From NCBI GenBank assembly GCA_017539265.1, contig JAFYHG010000013.1:1-64000 (forward strand): DNA of 64,000 nucleotides. Direction: 5' to 3'. The notes under the pieces were generated by a model. The model was not told the origin of the DNA. It saw only the letters and a list, made by a program, of their open reading frames with translations, and did no database searches. This document shows positions 42,379-52,077 of this stretch, piece by piece. Position 1 is the stretch's first letter, and each line of letters opens with the position of its first letter. A program made the translations under genes and the position numbers. This stretch comes from Alphaproteobacteria bacterium (GTDB lineage: Bacteria > Pseudomonadota > Alphaproteobacteria > CAAHEQ01 > UBA3637).

Positions 42379-43293
42379 ATGCTGATGCGACTCTTGTTAT
42401 GGGCAATCCTACTCGGATCGGTCATTATGGGCTATTTCGGATATAAAACAGGATCGGCTACCAATGCTGCCGTGGGGATGGCTTTGTTCTTAGGGGCCGG
42501 TTTTATTTTATTCTTCCTATTAAAAGCATTGTTGCACTTCGGATTATTAGTTGTTAAAATTTTCCTTTTTTTGGGACTTATCGCTTTAATTGTCGTGGCG
42601 GGTTTGAAAGGGTGTGAATATATGACGAAAGGAGACATACCTTCCCCCGATTCGGAGCAAAAAGAACAAACGGAAATAACGCAATCTTTTACGGATTCAA
42701 AACCCGGACTTTTCCAAAAAGCAATGGATTTTCTGTCTTTCAAGAAAAAGAAATCGCAACCGAGAAACGTTCTCCCGAATATCCCGCAAGAATCGGTCAA
42801 ACCTGCGACTCTACCGAAAAGCATACAGGGAAAGGTAACAGAGGTACGTTCGGGATACCTATTTAAAATAGGGAAACATTATGTAAAGCTCTATGGTATT
42901 GATACCCCCGATCCGGGACAATCCTGTTTAGATAGAAGAGGTTCGACCTATAAATGCGGCAAGAAATCAAGAAAGATGTTGGAGCGCTTGATTCTGGGGC
43001 ATACCCTTGCCTGCCAAATTGCCGGTGGGGATTATAAAGGTAATTACATTGCGACATGTAAGACCAGAGGAGTCGATGTCGGGGCCAGTTTATTAGCGGC
43101 CGGATGGGCCGTAGCTGATCGGGCTACAACAAGCGTTTATACTCCATATGAGGATGTTGCGCATCGTCAAAAGAGAGGGCTATGGGCCGGAAAATTTGTA
43201 GCCCCATGGGCGGCCAGAGCCAAACACGTTCGTCAGCAACAGGTTAAAAAAGAAGCAAGCAAAGGCGGTTTTTGGGAGAGTTTATTTAAATGA
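42379..43293 (+). CDS. Membrane protein with degenerate nuclease (SNase-like) domain
   Basis: A 304-residue protein with two or three N-terminal hydrophobic helices (residues about 4-78), a Ser/Lys linker, then a staphylococcal-nuclease-like OB fold from about 150. Known active members have Arg35, Asp40, Glu43 and Arg87 (SNase numbering). Here the VKLYGIDTPDPGQSC segment gives Lys170 for Arg35 and Asp178 for Glu43, keeping Asp175, and GNYIATC gives Asn222 for Arg87. The first Asp of the usual DGDT motif is also absent. Nuclease activity is therefore doubtful; a binding or structural role is more likely. It overlaps tsaE by 4 bases and heads the tsaE-amgK-murU-addBA run. Confidence 0.8.
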   Translation: MLMRLLLWAILLGSVIMGYFGYKTGSATNAAVGMALFLGAGFILFFLLKALLHFGLLVVKIFLFLGLIALIVVAGLKGCEYMTKGDIPSPDSEQKEQTEITQSFTDSKPGLFQKAMDFLSFKKKKSQPRNVLPNIPQESVKPATLPKSIQGKVTEVRSGYLFKIGKHYVKLYGIDTPDPGQSCLDRRGSTYKCGKKSRKMLERLILGHTLACQIAGGDYKGNYIATCKTRGVDVGASLLAAGWAVADRATTSVYTPYEDVAHRQKRGLWAGKFVAPWAARAKHVRQQQVKKEASKGGFWESLFK

Positions 43294-43706
43294 CCATCTA
43301 CATTGCCCAAACCGAACAAGATACATTTCGGATTGCCGCGAATTTGGCAACACGTGTAAAAAGGGGAGATGTTATAGCCCTATATGGCACACTAGGAATG
43401 GGGAAAACGGTCTTTTGCAGGGGATTTATCAACTCTCTGTTACCTAAAACAGAGGTGCCGAGTCCGACTTTTACCTTACTTCAAACCTATGACACGGATA
43501 AATTTCCGATTTATCACTTTGATATGTATCGCCTGAAATCACCGGAAGAGGCCTATGAAATCGGTGTAGAAGATGCCTTTTCGGACGGAGTATCCCTGAT
43601 TGAATGGCCGGAGAAAATGGGCAGAATTCTGCCTAAAAAGCATATATCCGTCACGATTGAAGCCGATAATGAGGGACGCAAAATAACCATTGAAGGAATT
43701 TCTTAA
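43290..43706 (+). CDS. tsaE: tRNA t6A biosynthesis ATPase TsaE
   Basis: P-loop ATPase that resets the TsaBD complex in t6A synthesis. The 138-residue protein has Walker A LYGTLGMGKTVFCRGFI (residues about 31-47), VPSPTFTLLQTYDT, the IYHFDMYRLKSPEEAYEIGVED segment and SLIEWPEKMGRILP, all typical of TsaE. Its stop is followed immediately by the amgK start codon. This tsaE-amgK-murU-addB-addA order is a known alphaproteobacterial block. Confidence 0.96.
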   Translation: MTIYIAQTEQDTFRIAANLATRVKRGDVIALYGTLGMGKTVFCRGFINSLLPKTEVPSPTFTLLQTYDTDKFPIYHFDMYRLKSPEEAYEIGVEDAFSDGVSLIEWPEKMGRILPKKHISVTIEADNEGRKITIEGIS

Positions 43707-44696
43707 ATGTCGCGGGAAACTGATTTACAAGAGTTTTTAAATAAAAACGGTTGGGGAACGGCCGAACGTATTCCGTTGGTGGCAGATGCATCGCTGCGTA
43801 CCTATGACCGATTAAAAATAGGGGATAAGACGGCAATTTTAATGAATTCCCCCCTATCGGAGAGACCGGAACAATTTGTCTTGATCGATGAGATGTTGCG
43901 CCGTACCGGTGCCCATGCACCAAAGATTTTGGCACAGGATTTAACAAACGGTTTTTTGATCTTGGAAGATTTCGGAAATGATACGTTTACAAATCTTTTA
44001 AACAAAGGCGAATCTGAATTTAATCTCTATCAAAAAGGAATTGAAACCCTTATTCGAATACAGGATAAGGTTGTTCTGCCCGATAGCGGTATTCCGCTTT
44101 ACTCCTTTGAACGCCTGATGAACGAAGTGATGTTGTTGCCGAATTGGTTTGGAAAAGCTCTGCCGGGCGGACTATCGGACACAGCCATAGCGGAATTTAA
44201 AGAAATTTGGGAAGAACTTATCCGAAAATTGGAAGGGCTTCCGAACACTTTGGTCTTATTGGATTACCATGCGGATAATTTAATGATAACACCAGAGGGT
44301 GATTGCGGTATCCTTGATTTTCAAGACGCCCGCATCGGGCCCGTAGGGTATGATTTGATGTCTTTATTGGAAGATGAGCGCCGCGATGTTTCCCCGAATG
44401 TCCGTAAAGAGTTAATTGAACTTTATTTTAAGAAAAGACCCGCCGTCGATACCCCCCTGGTTCGGGAAAGTTTGCCGATTATTACCATGCAACGGCATAC
44501 AAAAGTTATCGGGATTTTTGTGCGCCTATTTTTACGGGATAAAAAGGAAAAATACCTGAAAATGATACCCCTTGTTTGGGAACTGACGGAACGACATTTG
44601 GATGAGCCGATTTTTAGTGCATACAAAAATTGGATTCAAAAATATATTCCCGAAAAAGTGCGGCATACCCCCTTAACTATAGAGGATTTAACATGA
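43707..44696 (+). CDS. amgK: AmgK-like anomeric sugar kinase
   Basis: Aminoglycoside-phosphotransferase-fold kinase. In the family, AmgK phosphorylates MurNAc and GlcNAc at C1 for peptidoglycan recycling that bypasses fosfomycin-sensitive synthesis. The 329-residue protein has a nucleotide-binding N lobe (DASLRTYDRL, KTAILMNSP), FLILEDFGNDTF, the catalytic loop VLLDYHADNLMITP (HxDxxxxN) and the metal site GILDFQDARIGPVGYDLMSLL. Adjacency to murU with a 4-base overlap strongly supports the specific name; the fold alone would not. Confidence 0.88.
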   Translation: MSRETDLQEFLNKNGWGTAERIPLVADASLRTYDRLKIGDKTAILMNSPLSERPEQFVLIDEMLRRTGAHAPKILAQDLTNGFLILEDFGNDTFTNLLNKGESEFNLYQKGIETLIRIQDKVVLPDSGIPLYSFERLMNEVMLLPNWFGKALPGGLSDTAIAEFKEIWEELIRKLEGLPNTLVLLDYHADNLMITPEGDCGILDFQDARIGPVGYDLMSLLEDERRDVSPNVRKELIELYFKKRPAVDTPLVRESLPIITMQRHTKVIGIFVRLFLRDKKEKYLKMIPLVWELTERHLDEPIFSAYKNWIQKYIPEKVRHTPLTIEDLT

Positions 44697-45403
44697 TAAA
44701 TACTTTGATGATTTTGGCTGCCGGTCGTGGCAAACGAATGCTTCATTTAACGGATGATAAACCCAAGCCTTTGGTTTCGGTTTTGGGGCGCACTTTATTG
44801 GACCGTGTAGTGGATCATGCCACGGATTACGGTATTCAAAATTTGGTTGTCAATACCTGTTATAAAGGGGAAATGATAGAAGAGGCCCTGACAAAAAGGC
44901 AGGATATAAAGCCTGTTTTTTCGCGAGAGGAAGAAGCATTAGAAACCGGCGGTGGCGTTTTAAACGCCCTACCCTATTTGCTTCCCAGTGGAAAAGACGG
45001 ATTTTTTGTAGCGAATGCTGATCCCCTGTGGGTGGATAGGACATCCCCCGTTTTTAAGCAATTAGAACAAAAATGGGATCCCGAAAAAATGGATATTTTA
45101 ATTGCCCTTATTCCCAAGGAACACGCCTTTGGTGCCGTTCACGGCGGTGATTATTTTATGGAATCAAGCCTACCCAGACGCAAGCATAAAGAAGAAACAA
45201 CCGCGCCTTATCTTTTTACCGGTATTCAAATTTTACACCCCAGAATTTTTAATGGGGTAACCCCCGGGGTTTTCAGTTTGGTAAAACTTTATGACAAAGC
45301 ACAAAATGAAGGGCGGTTACAGGCCGTTATTTATGACGGTGATTGGTATCATGTGGGAACACCCGAAGCCCTTAAACAAACCGAGGATATTTTGGCCCGA
45401 TGA
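44693..45403 (+). CDS. murU: N-acetylmuramate 1-phosphate uridylyltransferase MurU
   Basis: Converts MurNAc-1-phosphate and UTP to UDP-MurNAc, the step after AmgK. The start at ATG 44693 follows GAGGATTTAAC and overlaps the amgK stop by 4 bases. The 236-residue protein has the nucleotidyltransferase motif LAAGRGKRMLHLTDDKPKPL (residues about 8-27), EALETGGGVLNALPYL, FFVANADPLW with the metal Asp, and FTGIQILHPRIF. The MltA lytic transglycosylase at 10 kb supplies anhydro-muropeptides to such a pathway. Confidence 0.9.
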   Translation: MINTLMILAAGRGKRMLHLTDDKPKPLVSVLGRTLLDRVVDHATDYGIQNLVVNTCYKGEMIEEALTKRQDIKPVFSREEEALETGGGVLNALPYLLPSGKDGFFVANADPLWVDRTSPVFKQLEQKWDPEKMDILIALIPKEHAFGAVHGGDYFMESSLPRRKHKEETTAPYLFTGIQILHPRIFNGVTPGVFSLVKLYDKAQNEGRLQAVIYDGDWYHVGTPEALKQTEDILAR

Positions 45404-48198
45404 TTAAAACCTATAGCCTTTCGGATAATTTGGCGGATAAAATTGTTGATATCGTCCTTAAAAAAAAAGATGATGATCCTCTATCCTGCGCACAAATACA
45501 AATTATTCTTCCGACACGGCGGGCTTGTTTAACGGTCAAAAATGCTTTTTTAAAAAGAAGCCTTCAAAAACCGATCTTAGTGCCGAAACTTTTACCTTTG
45601 TATGATTTGGATAATCTGGCCGAAGATATTCCGCCGGCTTTACCTAAACTCAGCCGGACTTTGTTATTGCAAAAATTATGTGCGGCAAAACCCAATATGG
45701 CGACACCTGAACAAGCCCTGAAAGTCGCCATCAGTTTAGGACAAGTTTTGGATGAATTTTATCAATTTGAGACCCCGACGGAAAATTTATCCGAATTGGT
45801 TCAAAATCCCATCTTTGCCGAACATTGGAATGAAACGGTTGTCTTTTTGGACATTATCACAAAAGAATGGCCGAAGATATTAGCCGAAAAGGACCTGATT
45901 GACGAAGCCGACAGGCGCATACGGTTGATTGACGCTTATACACGGCAAATTCCCAAAATATCTGATTTTATCATTGCCGCAGGATTAGACGGCGGTTTGC
46001 CGGTTGTTCGGCGATTATTAAAAGAGATTGATTCCCGCCCGAACGGCTTAATTTTAACGGAGGGATTGGATACAGACCTAACCGCCTCGGAATGGAAAGG
46101 CCTACCCGAAAATCATTATCAATTCGGGTACTTAAAAATTTTAGAAGAACTGCATAAAACACCAAAAGATGTGGAATCCCTAACGCCCCCGACAGCAAGG
46201 GAAATGCTGATTAAGCAAGCCCTTAAGCCCGAGGATAAAACTGAACAATGGCAAAGGGCCACAATATCGGCGGATGCCCTAAATCATGTAACGCGCATTG
46301 ATTGCGCCAACGATATTGATGAAGCCATAACAATTGCTTTAATCTTACGCGGTGCATTGGAAAAACCCGAGCAAACGGCCTCTCTGGTCACGACGGACAG
46401 AACTTTGGCCAGACGCGTTATTACCGAAATGAAGCGGTGGGGAATTGTGTTGGATGATTCGGCCGGAACACCCGTCCTACAAACCGAAGCCGGCATTTTT
46501 CTTACCCTAATCGCAAGGCTGGGTACTTCGCACAAAGAACAAACGGATTTATTGGCCCTTTTAAAACACCCCTTAAGTGCGGACGGGCAAAATCCCATGG
46601 GTTTCAGAAAACAAATTAAATCCTATGAAAAAAAAGCCCGAGAAAAACAATCCCCGTTTAACCCACCCTTAAATACAGATTTGGATTCGTTTGTAGCATT
46701 ATTTAATAACAATGCCTTAACACCCTTTTGCACCCTATTAAAAGAGCATATTCGTTTGGCTGAAGCCTTGGCGACCAGTCATGATCGAACCGGTTTGGAA
46801 CGGTTATGGGGAACGGACGCCGGTAAGGTCATTTTTGAATTTTTGACAAACTTGATTGAAGAAGCCGATTTAATCGGCGCTATTGAACCCGCTTTTTATC
46901 CGAGCATGTTGGAAATTTTATTGAACGGTCTAAGCGTTCGGGTAACCTATGGTATGCACCCAAGGTTAGATATTTTAGGCCCGATTGAAGCACGTTTTCA
47001 TCATACGGATATATGTGTCATCGGGGGACTTAACGAAGGTGTCTTTCCACCTATGCCGGAAACAGGACCATGGCTGAACAGAAAGATGCGAAACACCTTA
47101 CTTTTGCCACAACCCGAAAACAAGATTGCCGAATTGGCTGCCGACTTCGCCCATTGTTTTTGTGCACCAACCGTTTACTTGACCCGTGCAAAAAAAACGG
47201 ATGGGACGGAGACCATTCCTTCCCGATTCTTGGCGCGCCTAGAGGCTGTTTTAATGGGAAGTCAAATCCCCTTCCCGACCCTATCGAACGATTGGGCCGA
47301 AGCATTAGACAAACCGGATAAACCGGAAGTTATTACGCGTCCGATGCCGACCCCACCCGTATCGGCACGACCCTACCGGTTATCAGTAACCCGCATTGAA
47401 ACATGGATGCGAAACCCCTATGCAATTTATGCACGCTATATTTTAAAATTGTTCCCTTTAAAGGAATTGATCCCCGATCAAAAGCAACAATTATACGGCG
47501 TTGCCATTCATGATACATTAGAAACCTTTATCAAAGAAAATCCCAATAATTGTGATAAAGGGCGCTTGATGGCCTTAGCAAACCAACTTTTATCCCAGAT
47601 CGGCATGACGGATTCGGATAAAGCCTTCTACCTACCCAGATTTGAACAAGCCGCCGACTTTGTTATCACACAGCAATCAAAAACAGCCGGCCAGATTGAT
47701 AAAGCCGTTACCGAAACAGAAGGCGAATTTACTTTTGAAGTCGACGGGAAACCTTTTACTTTAACAGGGAAAGCGGACAGAATAGACCTGTTTAAAAATC
47801 GCAGTGCCCGCATTTTAGATTATAAAACGGGAACCGTTCCGGGAAATAAAGAAGTTGTATCCGGGTATGCACCCCAATTACCATTGGAAGGTCTTATTTA
47901 CTTAAATGGTGGATTTAAAGATATTCAAACCCTACCTCTATCGGATTTGGCATACTGGAAATTGGCATCAAAAACGGAAGATTGCTCGGTTGTTTCTTTA
48001 AATACAAAACAACCGATTGACACATTGATTCAAAACAGTTTTGAGGGTCTTAAGAATTTAATCCATGTTTTCAATCAACCGACTACGCCCTATGAGGCTT
48101 GCCCCATTGCGGGAAAGGAGCCGACCTATAATGATTATGAACACTATCCCGCTTCGCGGAATGGGGAAAAGGAGGCGATCCGTCATGATAGATATTAA
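45400..48198 (+). CDS. addB: Double-strand break repair nuclease subunit AddB
   Basis: Second subunit of the AddAB helicase-nuclease that processes DNA ends for recombination. The 932-residue protein is of the alphaproteobacterial type with a degenerate N-terminal helicase-like part (IQIILPTRRACLTVKNAF) and motif remnants (RVTYGMHPRLDILGPIEARF, VIGGLNEGVFPP). The C-terminal PD-(D/E)XK nuclease domain has FTLTGKADRIDLFKNRSARILDYKTG (about residues 788-813) and YAPQLPLEGLIYLNGG. It starts inside the murU stop (ATGA) and overlaps addA by 14 bases. Confidence 0.93.
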   Translation: MIKTYSLSDNLADKIVDIVLKKKDDDPLSCAQIQIILPTRRACLTVKNAFLKRSLQKPILVPKLLPLYDLDNLAEDIPPALPKLSRTLLLQKLCAAKPNMATPEQALKVAISLGQVLDEFYQFETPTENLSELVQNPIFAEHWNETVVFLDIITKEWPKILAEKDLIDEADRRIRLIDAYTRQIPKISDFIIAAGLDGGLPVVRRLLKEIDSRPNGLILTEGLDTDLTASEWKGLPENHYQFGYLKILEELHKTPKDVESLTPPTAREMLIKQALKPEDKTEQWQRATISADALNHVTRIDCANDIDEAITIALILRGALEKPEQTASLVTTDRTLARRVITEMKRWGIVLDDSAGTPVLQTEAGIFLTLIARLGTSHKEQTDLLALLKHPLSADGQNPMGFRKQIKSYEKKAREKQSPFNPPLNTDLDSFVALFNNNALTPFCTLLKEHIRLAEALATSHDRTGLERLWGTDAGKVIFEFLTNLIEEADLIGAIEPAFYPSMLEILLNGLSVRVTYGMHPRLDILGPIEARFHHTDICVIGGLNEGVFPPMPETGPWLNRKMRNTLLLPQPENKIAELAADFAHCFCAPTVYLTRAKKTDGTETIPSRFLARLEAVLMGSQIPFPTLSNDWAEALDKPDKPEVITRPMPTPPVSARPYRLSVTRIETWMRNPYAIYARYILKLFPLKELIPDQKQQLYGVAIHDTLETFIKENPNNCDKGRLMALANQLLSQIGMTDSDKAFYLPRFEQAADFVITQQSKTAGQIDKAVTETEGEFTFEVDGKPFTLTGKADRIDLFKNRSARILDYKTGTVPGNKEVVSGYAPQLPLEGLIYLNGGFKDIQTLPLSDLAYWKLASKTEDCSVVSLNTKQPIDTLIQNSFEGLKNLIHVFNQPTTPYEACPIAGKEPTYNDYEHYPASRNGEKEAIRHDRY

Positions 48199-51100
48199 TG
48201 CCGACCAAAGGCGTGCCAGCAATCCCTTGACCTCCGTTTGGGTGTCAGCTTCCGCCGGATCCGGGAAAACAAAGGTTTTAACGGACAGGGTTTTAAACCT
48301 ACTATTAATGACGGGAGAACCTGAAAAATTATTGTGCCTGACATTTACCAAAGCAGCGGCAGCAGAAATGGCCAACCGGATTGGCACTATCTTAAAAAAA
48401 TGGGCTGTTTGCCCCGAACCGGATTTGGTACAAAATTTAATTGAACTAAGGAATGAAACACCGGATGCCGATTTAATCATAAAAGCCCGTCGCCTTTTTG
48501 CCAAAGTTTTGGAAGCCAAAGGCGGTATGAAAATCATGACAATTCACAGTTTTTGCCAATCTGTCCTTAAACGTTTTCCACTGGAAGCCGGTGTATCGCC
48601 GGATTTTGAAATCATTGATGACAGAACGGCCGATCATTTGTTAAACGATACCTTAAACAGCGTTCTTTTAATGCCGGAATTTGCACCTGATATTCAATTA
48701 TTGGCCCGATACCAAACGCCGGATGGCTTGATTGAATTATTACAAGAGATGTTTTCATTCCGGTCAAAATTGATGAAATTGCGCGAAAGATCCAGCCTTT
48801 CAACATTAATTTATCAGTTAAAACAACACCTCAATTTAACAAAATACGATACCGAACGTGATATTGTTTCGGAATGGTTTGATTGGGAACAGTGGCCCGA
48901 AATTCGCAAGCAATATCTAACCAATGCGGGTGTTGTTAAAAAATATAAAGAAAAAGATCCTATCGGCCCAAAAGTCATGGAGGTCAATCAGGATGTCAAA
49001 AACCTGAACTTAATCCGGATTAGCGAAAAATTATTGCATTTGGCGTATTCGGTTTTGGAACAGTATCAACGCCAAAAGACGGCCAGAGGATTGTTGGACT
49101 ATGGCGACCTGATTGACATAACGAAACATTTGTTGGAACGGTCGCATGCAGCGGCTTGGGTTTTGTTTAAACTGGATGGCGGGGTGGATCATATTTTGGT
49201 TGATGAAGCCCAAGATACCAATCCCGACCAATGGGCCATTGTGCGCCTGATTGCCGAGGAATTTTTTGCCGGTGCCGATTATCATGATGCCGTTCGAACC
49301 ATTTTTGCGGTCGGGGATAAAAAACAATCTATTTATAGTTTTCAAGGGGCTGATCCTAATGAATTTGAACGCATGCGTTTGTTCTTTGAAAACAAAATTA
49401 AATCATCCGAAAATGATTTTGAAACGGTACCGTTTAACCTGTCGTTTCGCTCAACACAACCGATTTTGGATGTTGTAAATGCCCTTTTAAAAAATCCCAA
49501 TGCGGCCGACGGTGTGCTTTGGAATGGGGAGGAAGCCTTTCACCTACCCTATCGCGCCCAAGATGCGGGATTAGTGGAAATTTGGCCGGTTGAAAAGTCC
49601 CTCTCAAGCGATGAACCACCGCCCTGGAAACCACCGGTAGAACGCATTCAAAATCAATCATCTTGCACCAGACTCGCCGAAAAAATTGCCGATAAAATCC
49701 AAACCCTTATTCGTTCGAAGGAAATTTTGGAATCCCAAAATCGTCCGATTATGGCCGGAGATTTCTTAATTTTAGTGCAACGTCGCAACCAATTTGTTTC
49801 GGATTTGGTTCGATCGTTAAAAGAAAGAAATATTCCGGTAGCCGGTATTGACAGGCTTAATTTAAGCACACATATCGCCGTTCAGGACTTAATCGCGGCG
49901 GCAAAATTCGTTTTACTGCCGGATGATGATTTGAATTTAGCGTGCTTATTGAAAAGCCCACTTTTCAAAATGACGGAAGAAGAATTGTTTACGGTGGCCT
50001 ATGATCGCGGTGAACATTCATTATGGGATCGGGTTCAAAAACTATTCCCCGCGATCGCGGAAAGGTTAAATGAATTGTTGGCGTTAGCGGATAAAGTGCC
50101 GCCATACGAATTTTTTGCCTTTATTTTGGGTCCCTTTGGCGGTCGAAAATCCATTTTGGCCAGATTGGGTTCGGAGGCCGGCGAAGCCATTGATGAATTT
50201 TTAAACTTAATCCTATCATTTGAAAAGAATGATATTCCTAATTTAGAAACTTTTGTCCGGTTTATGACAACCCAAGAAATCGAAATTAAGCGGGATATGG
50301 AATCGGCCCAAAATGCAGTTCGAATTATGACGGTACACGGGTCAAAAGGGCTGCAGGGTAACATCGTCTTTTTACCGCAGACGCGATATATCAAACCCGA
50401 AAGGCCGCCTTTTGTATTCATAAACGATATTCCCGTTTGGGTACCAAATCAAGGGTTAAGCAGCCTGACAACCGATGAATTATTGGAAGAGGCCAAGGGA
50501 AAGGGCAGAGATGAAAATCATCGTTTGCTTTATGTGGCCGTGACACGGGCACGGGATAGGCTCTACATTTGCGGTTATGATGGGAAAAATGAAACCAAAA
50601 CGGAAAATTGGTATGACTTGATTTGCGCTTCTTTAAAGGGACGGGCGACGAATTCGGATGGTATAATTCGGATATCCTCTCCACAGATACGGGTTGTTGA
50701 CCCCACCGATAACAAAGAGTCAAATCCCCCGCAAAAATTACCCGATTGGGCCCGTTTGCCGGCACCGGTGGAACCGATACCGCCCAAACCGTTAAGTCCA
50801 TCAAAACCTACCGAAGAAGAACCTGTTACCGATTCGCCCCTATCGGCGGGACAAGCAGCCGCTATGGCGCGCGGGCAATTTATTCATGGCCTTTTACAAT
50901 ATCTGCCCGAAATTCCGCGGGAAAGGTGGGATACAGCCATTAAGCGCCTGAAACCCCAAAATATAGATGTGCCGGAAAATTTAACATCCCTATTGACATC
51001 GAAAGAATTTGCGCCTGTCTTTGGTGAAAATTCTTTGGCGGAAGTGCCTGTTGTCGGTGTTTTTGAAAATAAAGCCTTTTCGGGGCAAATCGACCGATTG

Positions 51101-51307
51101 GTTGTGCGGGAAAAAGAAGTTTGGATTGTCGATTTTAAGACCAATCGCCATGTCCCACAGACGGCAACAGAAGTTCCCAAAATCTATAAAAATCAATTAA
51201 GGGCTTATCGGGGCTTGATTTCACAAATTTTTTCGGATAAAGTGATTCGGACTTTTTTACTTTGGACGGAAAATTTAAACCTAATGGAAATACATGATGA
51301 AAATTAA
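48185..51307 (+). CDS. addA: Double-strand break repair helicase-nuclease subunit AddA
   Basis: UvrD-like helicase with a C-terminal nuclease. The start is set at ATG 48185 with AGGAGG upstream; the open frame continues 40 codons into addB. The 1040-residue protein shows motif I SASAGSGKTKVLTDRV, Ia CLTFTKAAAAEMANRI, HSFCQSVLKRFPLEAGV, motif II ILVDEAQDTNPDQW, motif III VGDKKQSIYSFQGADP, motif IV NLSFRST, motif V IMTVHGSKGLQGNIVFLP, motif VI LLYVAVTRARDRLYICGY, and the nuclease motif GQIDRLVVREKEVWIVDFKTNR near the C-terminus. Together with recO and recX it gives a recombination set. Confidence 0.96.
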   Translation: MIDINADQRRASNPLTSVWVSASAGSGKTKVLTDRVLNLLLMTGEPEKLLCLTFTKAAAAEMANRIGTILKKWAVCPEPDLVQNLIELRNETPDADLIIKARRLFAKVLEAKGGMKIMTIHSFCQSVLKRFPLEAGVSPDFEIIDDRTADHLLNDTLNSVLLMPEFAPDIQLLARYQTPDGLIELLQEMFSFRSKLMKLRERSSLSTLIYQLKQHLNLTKYDTERDIVSEWFDWEQWPEIRKQYLTNAGVVKKYKEKDPIGPKVMEVNQDVKNLNLIRISEKLLHLAYSVLEQYQRQKTARGLLDYGDLIDITKHLLERSHAAAWVLFKLDGGVDHILVDEAQDTNPDQWAIVRLIAEEFFAGADYHDAVRTIFAVGDKKQSIYSFQGADPNEFERMRLFFENKIKSSENDFETVPFNLSFRSTQPILDVVNALLKNPNAADGVLWNGEEAFHLPYRAQDAGLVEIWPVEKSLSSDEPPPWKPPVERIQNQSSCTRLAEKIADKIQTLIRSKEILESQNRPIMAGDFLILVQRRNQFVSDLVRSLKERNIPVAGIDRLNLSTHIAVQDLIAAAKFVLLPDDDLNLACLLKSPLFKMTEEELFTVAYDRGEHSLWDRVQKLFPAIAERLNELLALADKVPPYEFFAFILGPFGGRKSILARLGSEAGEAIDEFLNLILSFEKNDIPNLETFVRFMTTQEIEIKRDMESAQNAVRIMTVHGSKGLQGNIVFLPQTRYIKPERPPFVFINDIPVWVPNQGLSSLTTDELLEEAKGKGRDENHRLLYVAVTRARDRLYICGYDGKNETKTENWYDLICASLKGRATNSDGIIRISSPQIRVVDPTDNKESNPPQKLPDWARLPAPVEPIPPKPLSPSKPTEEEPVTDSPLSAGQAAAMARGQFIHGLLQYLPEIPRERWDTAIKRLKPQNIDVPENLTSLLTSKEFAPVFGENSLAEVPVVGVFENKAFSGQIDRLVVREKEVWIVDFKTNRHVPQTATEVPKIYKNQLRAYRGLISQIFSDKVIRTFLLWTENLNLMEIHDEN

Positions 51308-52016
51308 AGGACTTTTTTTATTATTGTGTGCGGTCATCACGGGTTGTGCCACAAGGCCTGAAAACCCTGCTTTTACCGAAAAGATTATGGAAACAAAATA
51401 CCTTTCTTTTGCAGTCTGGGAAAAGAATGTTCAAAAGGGCGAACCTTTGCGTGTTTACATTGAAGGCGACGGCGACCCTACCCCAAAAAAAGCCGTCGGG
51501 TTTGAACTGGCTAAAAATGATCCCAATCAAAATGTAATCTACATTTCGCGCCCGTGCCAATATGTGGATTGTGCAGAATGCAAAAATCCGGCCCTGTGGA
51601 AGGAAGAGCGTTTTAATGAAGAAATCGTTGATGAAATGAAAAATTTGGTGGTTTATCTGGCACATAAATATGAAACACCAGCATTGGATTTAATCGGCTA
51701 TGACGGGGGCGGGACAATGGCCTTATTGATTGCGACAAAAATCCCCGTGCGACAGGTTGTTACGGTCGGCGGGATATTGGATACCCAAAGTTATGCCCGC
51801 GAAAACGGAATTACTTTAAATGGTCTAAACCCCGTGAATTTCGTGAATAAATTGGCCCAAGTTCCCCAAGTTCATTACATAGGCGGACGCGATAAAAAAG
51901 CCCCGCAAAGTCAGGCCGAACGGTTTATCGGTAAGTTTTTTGAGGCAAAATCCATCCAAATCAAACGGATCCCAAATGCCACCCACACCGATTGGCAAGG
52001 ATTTGCGGTAGAATAA
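51294..52016 (+). CDS. Lipoprotein alpha/beta-hydrolase-like protein with Asp at the elbow
   Basis: A 240-residue protein with a lipoprotein signal peptide (LFLLLCAVITGCATRP; lipobox ITGC). The domain resembles secreted alpha/beta hydrolases found next to outer-membrane proteins: LRVYIEGDGDP, VIYISRPCQYV, LVVYLAHKYETPALDLIGYDGGGTMALLIA and IPNATHTDW with a likely catalytic His. The nucleophile elbow, usually GxSxG, reads G-Y-D137-G-G; the codon is GAC. Asp-nucleophile hydrolases exist, so it may be active with changed chemistry or inactive. ATG 51294 or 51297 can start it; it overlaps addA by 11-14 bases. Confidence 0.75.
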   Translation: MMKIKGLFLLLCAVITGCATRPENPAFTEKIMETKYLSFAVWEKNVQKGEPLRVYIEGDGDPTPKKAVGFELAKNDPNQNVIYISRPCQYVDCAECKNPALWKEERFNEEIVDEMKNLVVYLAHKYETPALDLIGYDGGGTMALLIATKIPVRQVVTVGGILDTQSYARENGITLNGLNPVNFVNKLAQVPQVHYIGGRDKKAPQSQAERFIGKFFEAKSIQIKRIPNATHTDWQGFAVE

Positions 52017-52023
52017 AAAATAC

Positions 52024-52052
52024 TTGCATACCGGCAAATGGTATGTTATACA
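52024..52052 (+). promoter_or_regulatory. Promoter with inverted repeat in the spacer
   Basis: TTGCAT at 52024-52029, 17-bp spacer and TATACA at 52047-52052. CATACC (52027-52032) and GGTATG (52040-52045) form an inverted repeat across the spacer, placed like an operator. Confidence 0.65.
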
Positions 52053-52077
52053 AAATTATCAGTCAAAGGAGGATAAA

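Noticed and set aside
43707-44696. Aminoglycoside resistance kinase
   Set aside because: The fold is shared, but adjacency and overlap with murU indicate the cell-wall sugar kinase AmgK.
48065-48184. Upstream extension of addA
   Set aside because: The extra 40 codons lie within the conserved end of addB, while ATG 48185 has an AGGAGG site.
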